Shown one piece after another: positions 1 through 7,357 of a stretch of 42,421 nt of DNA. Origin of the DNA: CAYOEZ01 sp964402955 (GTDB taxonomy: Bacteria > Chloroflexota > DTOL01 > DAOUCN01); NCBI GenBank assembly GCA_964402955.1, contig CAYOEZ010000011.1, positions 1 to 42,421 of the forward strand, read 5' to 3'. How positions within the stretch are numbered: position 1 is the stretch's first letter; each line of letters begins with the position of its first letter. Both the position numbers and the translations under genes were made by a program. Under the pieces are notes generated by a model. The model searched no databases and was not told the origin of the DNA. It saw only the letters and a list, made by a program, of their open reading frames with translations.

Positions 1-1067
1 TCGCCTACCGGCGCGGCGTGCCGCTGCAAGACATGGAGTTCTTTCAGTTCCATCCCACGGGCATCTACAAGATGGGCATCCTGCTCACCGAGGGAGCGCG
101 CGGCGAGGGTGGCATTATCCTCAACGACAAGGGCGAGCGCTTCATGGAGCGCTATGCGCCGACGATGAAAGACCTGGCCCCACGCGACATGATCTCACGC
201 TTTATCTACATCGAGATTCGCGAGGGACGCGGCATTGGCGGCAAGGACTACGTCTATCTCGACCTGCGCCACCTGGGCAAAGAGGTGCTCGATCGCAAGC
301 TGCCCGATATTACTGACTTTGTGCAGACCTATCTGGGCATCGACCCGGCCAAAAGCCCCATCCCCATCCAGCCCACAGCGCATTACGAAATGGGAGGCAT
401 TCCCACGAATGCCAATGCCGACGTCGTCGTCGATGCTCAGAACACCGTCCTGCCTGGCTTCTACGCCGCCGGCGAAGTCGCCTGTGTCTCTGTTCACGGG
501 GCCAACCGCCTGGGCACAAATTCACTTGTCGACATCGTTGTCTTTGGCCGGCGCGGCGGGCGCGCCATGGCAGATTTCCTCAAGCACGCCGATCTGACTC
601 CGCTGCCATCCGATCCTGAGGCAGAAACGAAGGCCCAGATTGCAAGTTTGCTGGCCAGCTCTGGCGGCGACAACGTGGCCAGTCTGCGCCAGAACATGCA
701 GGTCGAAATGATGGATAAGTGCAGCGTCTTCCGCAGCAACGCCAGCCTGCGCAGCGTCCAGCGGTCACTGGCGGGCCTGCAAGACCACTACCGCAAAGCG
801 ACGTTGATGGACAAGGGCAAGCGCTTCAATACCGAGATTCTCGAGGCGATCGAGCTGGGTAACCTGCTCGACCTGGCCGATGCCACCGTTGCCGGCGCCC
901 TGGCCCGCGAGGAAAGCCGCGGCGCACACTACCGCGAAGACTACCCCAACCGCAACGACGCGCAATGGCTCAAGCACAGCCTGGCCCACAAGACCAGCGA
1001 CGGCATCACCCTGACGTACAAGCCGGTCACAATCACGACCTATCAGCCACAAGAACGAAAATACTGA
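1..1067 (+). CDS. sdhA: Succinate dehydrogenase/fumarate reductase flavoprotein subunit, 3' part (5' end outside window)
   Basis: C-terminal ~355 residues of the FAD subunit of succinate dehydrogenase, which oxidises succinate to fumarate at the membrane and passes electrons to the iron-sulfur subunit. The reading frame is open from base 3, and AYRRGVPLQDMEF runs straight into FFQFHPTG, so the GTG at 18 is not the start. Family signatures visible are FHPTG, the ARGEGG loop, the substrate-side HYEMGG segment and the FAD segment AAGEVACVSVHGANRLG with NSLVD after it. The last ~120 residues form the helical and C-terminal capping domain. The N-terminal dinucleotide fold and the covalent-FAD histidine lie upstream of the window. 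sdhB follows at 2251 but two unrelated genes are wedged between them. SdhA rather than FrdA is inferred from the SdhB partner; direction of catalysis cannot be read from sequence. Confidence 0.95.
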   Translation, partial: AYRRGVPLQDMEFFQFHPTGIYKMGILLTEGARGEGGIILNDKGERFMERYAPTMKDLAPRDMISRFIYIEIREGRGIGGKDYVYLDLRHLGKEVLDRKLPDITDFVQTYLGIDPAKSPIPIQPTAHYEMGGIPTNANADVVVDAQNTVLPGFYAAGEVACVSVHGANRLGTNSLVDIVVFGRRGGRAMADFLKHADLTPLPSDPEAETKAQIASLLASSGGDNVASLRQNMQVEMMDKCSVFRSNASLRSVQRSLAGLQDHYRKATLMDKGKRFNTEILEAIELGNLLDLADATVAGALAREESRGAHYREDYPNRNDAQWLKHSLAHKTSDGITLTYKPVTITTYQPQERKY

Positions 1068-1083
1068 TCGGAGGACGCCAAAG

Positions 1084-1746
1084 GTGAAATCAGTCGATGG
1101 AGAAGCTAGTGCGTCTACTTGCGGTGCCGACGAGAGCTCCGTCAGCACAAGCCAAAAAGACACCAAACTCTCCAATTCGGTGACGGTGGCACGCTATCTC
1201 GAGTTCGGGAAAGTCTGTGACCAGAAGCAGATTGCGGCGTTCATACACGAGCGTTTCGAAGAACGTTACATCACACCCCTTCGGAACATTCCGCTAGATG
1301 CTCGAAACGGCTTCTGTACGATGGCTATCAGTTGTCTCTTGATTGAGACCCTAGAGTCCTTCTGGCAGGGCTGGCCTGATACAGGTCCAAACAACCGAGA
1401 AGCCAAGTGCGGGAGAGTATTCTCAAGCTTCTTTAGCCGATGCAAGGAAGCTGATTCTGAATTGGGTCAGTTTTCTGACTGCTGGCAGGATTTCTACACG
1501 GGTGTCCGTTGTGGCATACTACACCAGGCAGAGACAACAAACGGCTGGCGCATCCGCAGGGATGGTGCTTTGTATGATTCTGCAACCAAGACGATCAATG
1601 CGACCAAGTTCCATGCGGAACTCGCCGGATGTCTGGACCACTACTGCCACACTCTGGAGAGTGAAGATTGGGATAGCGATGTGTGGAAGCACCTTAAATG
1701 CAAGATGACAACGATCATCAAGAACTGCAATCGGCAGGAGCGTTGA
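1084..1746 (+). CDS. Hypothetical protein with RxxxxH (HEPN-like) motif
   Basis: 220-residue protein of unrecognised family. It starts at GTG 1084, nine bases after GGAGG (1070-1074), a ribosome site that may once have served sdhB. The first ~30 residues are Ser/Thr/Lys-rich and probably disordered; the rest looks largely alpha-helical. The segment FYTGVRCGILHQAE contains R142-x4-H147, the pattern of the catalytic motif of HEPN-domain RNases, with a polar patch (QAETTNGWR) after it. There is no signal peptide or membrane segment. It ends two bases before the start of the cyclotransferase-like gene, so the two are probably translated together. Base composition is visibly less GC-rich than in sdhA and sdhB, suggesting acquisition. 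The HEPN assignment rests on one short motif in a helical context and is tentative; it could equally be an uncharacterised helical family without RNase activity. Confidence 0.75.
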   Translation: MKSVDGEASASTCGADESSVSTSQKDTKLSNSVTVARYLEFGKVCDQKQIAAFIHERFEERYITPLRNIPLDARNGFCTMAISCLLIETLESFWQGWPDTGPNNREAKCGRVFSSFFSRCKEADSELGQFSDCWQDFYTGVRCGILHQAETTNGWRIRRDGALYDSATKTINATKFHAELAGCLDHYCHTLESEDWDSDVWKHLKCKMTTIIKNCNRQER

Positions 1747-1748
1747 GC

Positions 1749-2192
1749 ATGCAGGTCTTGTACTTCGCATACGGTTCTAACATGTCCACCGAGCGCACTA
1801 AGGCGCGGATTTCCTTGGCATTAACTGTTGGGCTGGCTTATCTGAAAGATAAGAAGATGGTGTTCAATAAGAGAAGCTGCGACGGCTCAGGAAAGGCCAA
1901 TCTGGTAGACAGCCTCGGTGATGTGACGTGGGGAGTTCTATACGAGGTTGAGGCCCCCTGTTTGGAAGATATGGATGGCTACGAGAAGGGATATGACCGG
2001 GTTCAAGTACAAGTCTGCAGGAGTGATAGAGAGGTGGTGGAAGCTGCCACATATGTATCTGATGACCTAACGGAAGATCCCAGAGCTTGCGACAGGTACA
2101 AAGAATGGGTTCTGTCTGGAGCCCGCGAGCATTGCCTGCCAAACGACTACGTTGCGTACATTGAAAAACTGCCGTCGAAGCCCTGCACTTGA
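1749..2192 (+). CDS. Gamma-glutamylcyclotransferase-like (GGCT/AIG2 fold) protein
   Basis: 147 residues, ATG at 1749 preceded by AGGAG (1737-1741) inside the end of the upstream gene. The N-terminus carries the family signature YFAYGSN (residues 5-11), which forms the substrate-binding loop. Glu79 in DGYEKGYDRV occupies the position of the catalytic glutamate of gamma-glutamylcyclotransferases. WGVLYEV before it is the usual central strand. Family members release 5-oxoproline from gamma-glutamyl amines or peptides; the substrate here is unknown. The length fits a single-domain enzyme. Because it is tightly coupled to the HEPN-like gene and both are low-GC insertions in the sdh locus, it may act with that protein rather than in housekeeping glutathione metabolism; that is inference. 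The upstream in-frame ATG at 1698 lies inside the previous gene and was not chosen. Confidence 0.85.
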   Translation: MQVLYFAYGSNMSTERTKARISLALTVGLAYLKDKKMVFNKRSCDGSGKANLVDSLGDVTWGVLYEVEAPCLEDMDGYEKGYDRVQVQVCRSDREVVEAATYVSDDLTEDPRACDRYKEWVLSGAREHCLPNDYVAYIEKLPSKPCT

Positions 2193-2250
2193 TGGACGTT
2201 GCGAGTTCGTATATGTGAACAACGACAAGATCTGTCACGAGGTTACTGTC

Positions 2251-2949
2251 ATGTTGATTTCCGTGCGCATCAAACGCTTCAATCCAGACTCCGATGCCAG
2301 GCCACATTGGGCTACCTATGCCGTCGACGTGGAGCCGACCGACCGCGTGCTCGATACACTGAACGAGGTCAAGTGGCATCAGGATGGCACACTGGCCTTC
2401 CGCCGCTCCTGCGCCCACGGCATTTGCGGCTCCGATGCCATGCTGATCAACGGGCGTAACCGGCTGGCCTGCAAGGTGCTCATTCAGGATGTGGGCAGCA
2501 AGATCAGCATCGAGCCGATGCGCGGCTTCCCCGTGGTCAAAGATCTGGTGGTGGACATGGAGCCGTTTTTCGCCAAGTATCGCTCGATCATGCCCTACCT
2601 GATCAATGACACGCAGCCGCCGGAGAAGGAGCGCCTGCAGAGCCCGGCGCAGCGCGCTGTCTTCGACGATACCACCAAGTGCATTCTGTGCGGGTCGTGC
2701 ACCGGTTCGTGTCCATCGTTCTGGGCCGACAGCGACTACGTCGGGCCGTCGGCCATCATCGGCGCCCATCGCTTCATTTTCGACAGCCGTGATCAGGGCG
2801 CGGGCAAGCGGCTGAGCATCCTGGCCGAGTCTGAAGGCGTGTGGCCCTGCCGCACAATCTTCAACTGCACCGCCGCCTGCCCGCGCGACATCGAGGTGAC
2901 GCGCGCCATCCAGGAAGTGAAAAAAGCGGTCGTAACAGGGCGAGTATAG
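2251..2949 (+). CDS. sdhB: Succinate dehydrogenase iron-sulfur subunit
   Basis: 232-residue SdhB that relays electrons from the FAD of SdhA to the quinone site. The N-terminal ferredoxin-like domain (about 1-105) has C54, C59, D62 and C74 for the [2Fe-2S] cluster; the third ligand is Asp, as in E. coli SdhB. The C-terminal domain has CILCGSC and SCPSFW (C144, C147, C150, C154) and C200, C206 and C210 for the [4Fe-4S] and [3Fe-4S] centres. ATG 2251 is chosen because MLISVRIKRFNP matches the usual N-terminus and GAGG lies at 2240-2243; the longer frame from 2152 runs back into the cyclotransferase gene. No sdhC/D membrane anchor gene follows within the window, so it must be upstream of sdhA or elsewhere. 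The distance to sdhA is caused by the inserted gene pair. Confidence 0.96.
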   Translation: MLISVRIKRFNPDSDARPHWATYAVDVEPTDRVLDTLNEVKWHQDGTLAFRRSCAHGICGSDAMLINGRNRLACKVLIQDVGSKISIEPMRGFPVVKDLVVDMEPFFAKYRSIMPYLINDTQPPEKERLQSPAQRAVFDDTTKCILCGSCTGSCPSFWADSDYVGPSAIIGAHRFIFDSRDQGAGKRLSILAESEGVWPCRTIFNCTAACPRDIEVTRAIQEVKKAVVTGRV

Positions 2950-3162
2950 GTAAGAGAATAAGCAATATAACCTATATCGCTTGCGCCTGTTTTCGTGTAT
3001 CATGCACGTGCACGAACGTAGGCAGAGGGGCACATCAGGAGGGCGGTGCTGTAATGGCATCGCTCTCTTTTTGCACCTCACGCACGATTGCGCGTGCCCG
3101 GCAACTGAGGTACCAACACGCTACCACCACGCCATTGCTAACGTTTGGAGGAGATAGTCTCA
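2950..3162. other. Intergenic region upstream of CDF transporter
   Basis: About 210 bases. The first 50 are AT-rich and could hold a promoter, but I see no -35/-10 pair with acceptable spacing. A GCACGTGC palindrome lies at 3004-3011. A G-rich stretch followed by a pyrimidine-rich one could fold, which is compatible with a leader RNA, but it does not match the NiCo or yybP-ykoY metal riboswitch consensus as I know them. GGAGGAG at 3147-3153 is the ribosome binding site of the next gene. Confidence 0.4.
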
Positions 3163-4551
3163 TTGAGTACCATCGCTGACCAGGAGAAAAACTCGGCCGC
3201 GCTGACATCGGTCATCGCAGCACTGTTCCTGACAGGAATAAAAACCGTTGTCGGCGTGATGACCGGCAGTCTCGGTATCCTATCCGAGGCGGCACATTCG
3301 GCGCTTGATCTGGTGGCCGCGCTGATCACGCTTCTTGCTGTACGCGTCTCGGGCAAGCCGGCTGACGCCGACCACAACTATGGCCACGGCAAGATCGAGA
3401 ATCTGTCGGCGCTCTTTGAAACAGTTCTGTTGCTCGTAACGTGCATCTGGATTGTCTACGAAGCCATCAACCGTTTGTTCTTCAAGGATGTGCTGGTTGA
3501 GGCAAACATCTGGGGCTTCCTCGTGATGGGCGCATCGATCATTATTGACATATCACGGTCGCGCGTTCTGATGCGCGCTGCGAAGAAATACCAGAGTCAG
3601 GCGCTGGAAGCCGATGCGCTGCACTTCTCCACCGACGTGTGGTCATCTTCCGTTGTCATTGTCGGTCTAGCCCTGGTGTTGGTCTCCGAGCTATTCAATG
3701 CTCCCTGGCTAATAAAGGCCGATGCGATTGCCGCGCTGGTTGTGGCGATGATCGTCGTCTACGTGAGCATACAACTGGGCAAACGTACTATTGACGGTCT
3801 GCTCGATAGGGCGCCGCAGGGTGTGACTGCCCAAATTGAGGAGCGCGTCAGACAGGTCGCCGGCGTGGAAGAGGTGGGTGAGGTGCGTGTGCGCCGTTCG
3901 GGACCGGAGACCTTTGCTGACGTGACCATCGGCGTCAACAATAGTCTGCCGCTCGAAGAAGCGCACAATGTCGCCGTGGCCGTTGAGGAAGCGGTGCGCG
4001 CTGTTTTTCCGCAAAGCGACGTGATGGTTCATACCGATCCGCACGATGACACGGAGGGCATGCTGCAACACGTGCGTCTGATCGCACGCAGCATGCGGCA
4101 AGATGTGCACAACGTGGCCGTGCAGCGCATCGGCAAGCACGTGCATGTTGCCTATGATCTCGAGGTCGCTCCTGACATCAGCCTGAGTGCGGCGCACGAC
4201 CTCGCCTCCAGCCTGGAGCACCGGCTGCGCGAGGACATTGCCGACATCGCACACATTGACTCTCACATCGAGCCGCGCCTGCAGACGGAAACCACCGGCC
4301 AGGATGTAACTGCACAGGCGCCCGACGTCGTGGCGGCCGTTAAAGAGGCTATCGCAGGACTGCCGTTGATCTCCGGCTATCACAATATCACCGTCCTAAA
4401 GACTGATGGTCACTACACGGTGTCTGTGCATTGCACCTTTGCGCCATCTATGCCAATACGCGACGTTCACCACGTGTCTGATCTGGTTGGTGAGCGCGTC
4501 AAGAACGCCATCCCTGCCGTTAATCGGGTGATCGTTCATTCAGAACCATGA
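3163..4551 (+). CDS. Cation diffusion facilitator (CDF) transporter with three C-terminal dimer-type domains
   Basis: 462-residue inner-membrane CDF exporter, probably of Zn, Fe, Mn or similar divalent ions against protons. Six membrane helices lie in residues ~12-210. The transport site is H45-xxx-D49 in helix II and H154-xxx-D158 in helix V; an HxxxD set favours Zn/Fe types, but I would not name the metal. NYGHGKIENLSAL after helix II is a strong family signature. After residue 215 come three similar ~75-residue ferredoxin-like units (about 220-293, 298-371 and 385-462), each with a DV/HNV-type strand and ending in a short strand plus H-x-(D/E/P); ordinary CDFs have one. TTG 3163 is chosen because GGAGGAG lies 9 bases upstream; the in-frame TTG at 3145 overlaps that site. 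It is closely followed by the OYE gene, likely one transcript. Confidence 0.93.
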   Translation: MSTIADQEKNSAALTSVIAALFLTGIKTVVGVMTGSLGILSEAAHSALDLVAALITLLAVRVSGKPADADHNYGHGKIENLSALFETVLLLVTCIWIVYEAINRLFFKDVLVEANIWGFLVMGASIIIDISRSRVLMRAAKKYQSQALEADALHFSTDVWSSSVVIVGLALVLVSELFNAPWLIKADAIAALVVAMIVVYVSIQLGKRTIDGLLDRAPQGVTAQIEERVRQVAGVEEVGEVRVRRSGPETFADVTIGVNNSLPLEEAHNVAVAVEEAVRAVFPQSDVMVHTDPHDDTEGMLQHVRLIARSMRQDVHNVAVQRIGKHVHVAYDLEVAPDISLSAAHDLASSLEHRLREDIADIAHIDSHIEPRLQTETTGQDVTAQAPDVVAAVKEAIAGLPLISGYHNITVLKTDGHYTVSVHCTFAPSMPIRDVHHVSDLVGERVKNAIPAVNRVIVHSEP

Positions 4552-4563
4552 GGGAGGTTCTCT

Positions 4564-5604
4564 ATGCCAGCGCTTTTTGATCCATTCACGCTGCGATCGC
4601 TTAGCCTGCGCAACCGCATTGTCATGTCACCCATGTGCATGTACTCGGCAGGCGAGGATGCAGTTGCCACCGATTTTCATCTTGTTCACCTGGGCGCTCG
4701 CGCGATGGGTGGGGTGGGACTCATAGTCACCGAAGCGACGGCGGTCGAAAGTCGCGGGCGTATCAGCGCACGCGATCTCGGTCTCTATGCTGATCGCCAC
4801 GTCGCGCCGCTGGCGCGCATCACCAGCTTCGCCCACAGCTTTGGCGCCATGATCTGCACCCAACTGGCGCACGCCGGGCGCAAGGCATGGAGCCAGACAA
4901 AGGGACAGGGGCCAGACCAGGCTGTTGGCCCTGGCCCGCTTCCGTTTGATAGCGACTGGCTGGCGCCACAGGCACTCAGCAGCAGCGACATCGAGACGAT
5001 CGTGACGGCCTTTGCTGCCGCCGCCGTGCGCGCACATGCCGCCGGGTTTGATGCCGTGGAGATTCACGGCGCACACGGCTATCTGATTCACGAGTTTCTA
5101 TCGCCGATCTCCAACCAGCGCCGCGACGCCTACGGCGGATCGCTCGACAACCGCATGCGTTTCTTGCTGCGCGTCGTTGACGCCGTGCGCGCGCTGTGGC
5201 CGGCAGAAAAGCCCATGCTCGTGCGCCTCTCCTGCACCGACTGGGTGGAGGGCGGGTTGGCGATCGACGACGTCGTCCAGGTGGCGCAGGCGCTCAAGGA
5301 GCGCCAGGTTGACCTGATCGACTGCTCGACGGGCGGAAACGCAGCGCGCCCGGTTATCCCGCTGGGGCCGGGCTATCAGGTGGCCTTTTCCGAGCGCATA
5401 CGGCGCGAGATCGGCATCCCGACAGGCGCTGTCGGTCTGATTTCGACGCCTGAGTTGGCCAACGAGATCATCCACAACGGCCGCGCAGACGTCGTGTTCC
5501 TCGGCCGTGAGTTGCTGCGCGACCCACATTGGCCGCTGCACGCCGCTCGCCGCCTGGGAGTTGACGCTGCCTGGCCCGCTCAATACCTGCGCGCCAGGAA
5601 GTAG
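4564..5604 (+). CDS. namA: NADH:flavin oxidoreductase, old yellow enzyme of YqjM/NamA type
   Basis: 346-residue FMN-dependent ene-reductase with an eight-fold TIM barrel, reducing activated C=C bonds with NAD(P)H in the cytoplasm. Cys25 and Tyr27 in MSPMCMYS are the redox-tuning cysteine and active-site tyrosine of the YqjM class. H168 and H171 in EIHGAHGYL are the substrate-anchoring pair, and the SPISNQRRDAYGGS motif with the RLS strand is standard. The C-terminal GLI and FLGRELLRDPHW segments bind FMN phosphate. Length is typical for the class. ATG 4564 follows GAGGGAGG. Only 12 bases separate it from the CDF gene. The physiological substrate is unknown; roles in oxidative or electrophile stress are the usual suggestion for the family. 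Confidence 0.93.
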   Translation: MPALFDPFTLRSLSLRNRIVMSPMCMYSAGEDAVATDFHLVHLGARAMGGVGLIVTEATAVESRGRISARDLGLYADRHVAPLARITSFAHSFGAMICTQLAHAGRKAWSQTKGQGPDQAVGPGPLPFDSDWLAPQALSSSDIETIVTAFAAAAVRAHAAGFDAVEIHGAHGYLIHEFLSPISNQRRDAYGGSLDNRMRFLLRVVDAVRALWPAEKPMLVRLSCTDWVEGGLAIDDVVQVAQALKERQVDLIDCSTGGNAARPVIPLGPGYQVAFSERIRREIGIPTGAVGLISTPELANEIIHNGRADVVFLGRELLRDPHWPLHAARRLGVDAAWPAQYLRARK

Positions 5605-5616
5605 CTGTCTTGCGGA

Positions 5617-5733
5617 AACTGTTCACCGTTGTCTAGTGATAGACGCCAACAACGTAGTGGCGCTGCAAGCTCACCCCGCTCCATCGGGTGAGCTTGCAGC
5701 GCCACTACGTCCTCAACATCACAGTGAACAGTT
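5617..5733. repeat. Large perfect intergenic hairpin
   Basis: A 25-bp perfect inverted repeat (5652-5676 and 5686-5710) with a 9-base loop sits inside a second 10-bp inverted pair (5617-5626, AACTGTTCAC, and 5724-5733). There is no T-run on either strand right after the stem, so it is not a classic terminator. The apex (CACCCCGC, three bases, ATCGGGTG) recurs in the region near 10708-10726, so I treat it as a member of an interspersed hairpin family. The 13 bases from 5724 (GTGAACAGTTACG) recur at 12265-12277. It lies between the OYE gene and the convergent c-di-AMP receptor gene. Confidence 0.8.
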
Positions 5734-5756
5734 ACGTCTTGCGCCACTAGGAATAG

Positions 5757-5796
5757 GAAAAACGAGCCATCCCGCATATACGGGGGATGGCTCGTT
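5757..5796 (-). terminator. Rho-independent terminator of the tandem c-di-AMP receptor gene
   Basis: A 13-bp stem is formed by AACGAGCCATCCC (5761-5773) and its complement ending at 5796. On the minus strand the stem is followed by a run of five T (TTTTT read from about 5761 downward). It lies 24 bases beyond the stop codon of the minus-strand gene at 5820. Confidence 0.85.
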
Positions 5797-5819
5797 GCAT
5801 TTGCGCTGTGGCTCGTCGA

Positions 5820-6488
5820 TCAAGACAAACCGAGCAGCGGAACCATGTCGAAAATGAAGGCGGTGACAGCACGAGAAGGGAGACCGGCTGTCAGCGGCGT
5901 CGGTTGTTCACACAGGCGGCAGGTCGCCTGCATCAACTGCAAGACCTTGTCGACATGATCAGCAGTGACACCGATTAATAGCGTGGCGTTTCCCTTCTTG
6001 AGGAAACTACCGATAGAGTTGATACGCGTCAGGCGATAACCGGCCTTGGTCAGCGCGGCAGTGACAGGCCCTGCATCATCTGCCTGCACGACACTCATGA
6101 TCAACACACCTGCTGGTCCAGCCATGCCTGAGGACGCAAGGGGGCCTGATAGGCCGAGCCGGGCAAGGTGTCGCACAGGCATGACAAAGACGGCTGCACC
6201 GCCCACTTCCACCTCGATGGGGGCAGCGGTTACCATGGGCATGCCAACTGTTTCAACAGACATGGGAGCAGCGTTCATATAGCGCCGGCGTGCCTGGCAG
6301 TTATGCTGGATCAGAGAGAGAAGGTGATCCAATTCCTCATCTTCTGTGCCGATGAGCATGGTCACGTTTGGCTCATCCAGGAAACCGCCCACAGTGTTCA
6401 GCCGCGTACACCGGAAAGCGTTCGCCACCAACGCATCCGTCAATTTGCCGCTATCAGCACTCTGAACGATGGCAATGACCAGCTTCAT
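5820..6488 (-). CDS. Tandem-duplicated cyclic-di-AMP receptor (DarA/PstA, PII-like) protein
   Basis: 222-residue cytoplasmic protein made of two copies of the PII-like fold of DarA/PstA, normally a ~109-residue homotrimer that binds c-di-AMP. Copy 1 is residues ~1-112 (MKLVIAIVQ, VGGFLDEPNVTMLIG); copy 2 is ~126-222 (GVLIMSVVQ, IGSFLKKGNATLLIG). Both retain the strand-1 IVQ/VVQ, the TRLN or TRIN strand and the GGFL-x3-N-x-T loop that contacts the nucleotide in characterised members; copy 2 has S in place of the second G. A ~13-residue Gly/Ala/Pro-rich linker joins them. Start ATG 6488 follows AAGGAG. It has its own promoter and terminator and is divergent from the Nudix gene. c-di-AMP binding is inferred from the family; no cyclase is in the window. 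Function could be potassium, osmotic or central-metabolism signalling. Confidence 0.88.
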   Translation of the reverse strand: MKLVIAIVQSADSGKLTDALVANAFRCTRLNTVGGFLDEPNVTMLIGTEDEELDHLLSLIQHNCQARRRYMNAAPMSVETVGMPMVTAAPIEVEVGGAAVFVMPVRHLARLGLSGPLASSGMAGPAGVLIMSVVQADDAGPVTAALTKAGYRLTRINSIGSFLKKGNATLLIGVTADHVDKVLQLMQATCRLCEQPTPLTAGLPSRAVTAFIFDMVPLLGLS

Positions 6489-6528
6489 GATCAGCTCCTT
6501 CCCTGCCCCGCGCTCCTTTGTAACTCAC

Positions 6529-6557
6529 ATTATACCACAGATGCGCTGTCACTGCCA
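6529..6557 (-). promoter_or_regulatory. Probable promoter of the tandem c-di-AMP receptor gene
   Basis: On the minus strand a perfect TATAAT (plus-strand 6529-6534) lies 17 bases from TGGCAG (6552-6557), a weak -35. The expected start gives a leader of about 35 bases carrying AAGGAG. The divergent Nudix promoter occupies 6558-6586, so the two nearly abut. Confidence 0.55.
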
Positions 6558-6592
6558 TTGACGCACCGCCAGCCGTGTGATACACTTGAAAC
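6558..6592 (+). promoter_or_regulatory. Promoter giving a probably leaderless Nudix mRNA
   Basis: TTGACG (6558-6563), a 17-base spacer and TACACT (6581-6586). The ATG at 6593 begins seven bases after the -10 hexamer, where transcription would be expected to start, and there is no Shine-Dalgarno sequence in between. The same geometry occurs at 39938-39974. Confidence 0.6.
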
Positions 6593-7297
6593 ATGGCAGG
6601 GCAATCACCATCCATCCAACCACCGACAATGGGCAAATCACCAACCACGGGACTGACGCTTGAGTGTGTTCGCCGTGCCCTCAAGCAGCCGCGACCGGGC
6701 GTCGCTGCGCAGGCGCGCATGTTGCCGCAGCGCCCCCCCGGCAGCGAGACCCCGCCTGGTAGCCGCCATGAGCGCGCGGCGGCCGTTCTTATCCTCGTTT
6801 ATCCTGTCGACGCGGTTCCGCATCTCGTGCTGACGCGCCGCACCGACACGGTGCAGGATCACAAGGGCCAAATCTCTCTCCCCGGCGGCTCGCATGAAGG
6901 CAATGAGACACTCATAGAGACCGCATTGCGCGAGGCAAACGAGGAGATCGCGGTTAGCAGCGCTAATCTGGAGGTGCTGGGTACGCTGACGCCCCTCTAC
7001 GTCGGCGTGAGCGACTATTTGATTACACCGGTCGTGGCGATGGCGTCGCGCCGGCCCGATTTCCGGCCCGATCCGGTGGAAGTTGTCGAGATTATTGACG
7101 TGCCGCTCGGTTTTCTGCTGGACGCCAACAGCCGAGTCGAGGAAGACTGGATTGTCCGTGACGTCCGTGTACGCATTCCCTTTTTCGCCGTCGGCCCGCA
7201 CAAAGTATGGGGCGCCACGGCGATGATGCTGTCTGAGTTCGCTGCCATGCTCGAACAGTGCAGCCAGCCCACAACCAGCGATTCTCTGTCTCTGTAG
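6593..7297 (+). CDS. Nudix hydrolase, CoA pyrophosphatase (NudL/YeaB type)
   Basis: 234-residue Nudix enzyme. Residues ~60-210 form the Nudix fold. The UPF0035/CoA-specific motif is present as VLTRRTDTVQDHKGQISLPGG, directly followed by the Nudix box in which G-x5-E and TALREANEE supply the Mg ligands; the final Gly of the box is Ala (EEIAV). CoA pyrophosphatases cut CoA or acyl-CoA to 3',5'-ADP and phosphopantetheine, and this pair of motifs is the basis of the call. The N-terminal ~50 residues are Pro/Arg-rich and unconserved. ATG 6593 fits the leaderless promoter; ATG 6629 is an alternative. It is followed closely by the UroD-family gene, but that gene has its own good ribosome site. Confidence 0.88.
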   Translation: MAGQSPSIQPPTMGKSPTTGLTLECVRRALKQPRPGVAAQARMLPQRPPGSETPPGSRHERAAAVLILVYPVDAVPHLVLTRRTDTVQDHKGQISLPGGSHEGNETLIETALREANEEIAVSSANLEVLGTLTPLYVGVSDYLITPVVAMASRRPDFRPDPVEVVEIIDVPLGFLLDANSRVEEDWIVRDVRVRIPFFAVGPHKVWGATAMMLSEFAAMLEQCSQPTTSDSLSL

Positions 7298-7357
7298 CTC
7301 ACGGCTTCCGCCTGGCTGGTGGCCGTTACGCCCCAATTTCTATACACGAGGAGTACC

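Noticed and set aside
1864..3081. Long minus-strand open frame opposite the cyclotransferase and sdhB genes
   Set aside because: Shadow frame; the plus strand holds clear conserved motifs throughout.
3000..3120. NiCo- or Mn-type riboswitch upstream of the CDF gene
   Set aside because: Only one GGCAAC-like core is present and the paired motifs of these riboswitches are missing.
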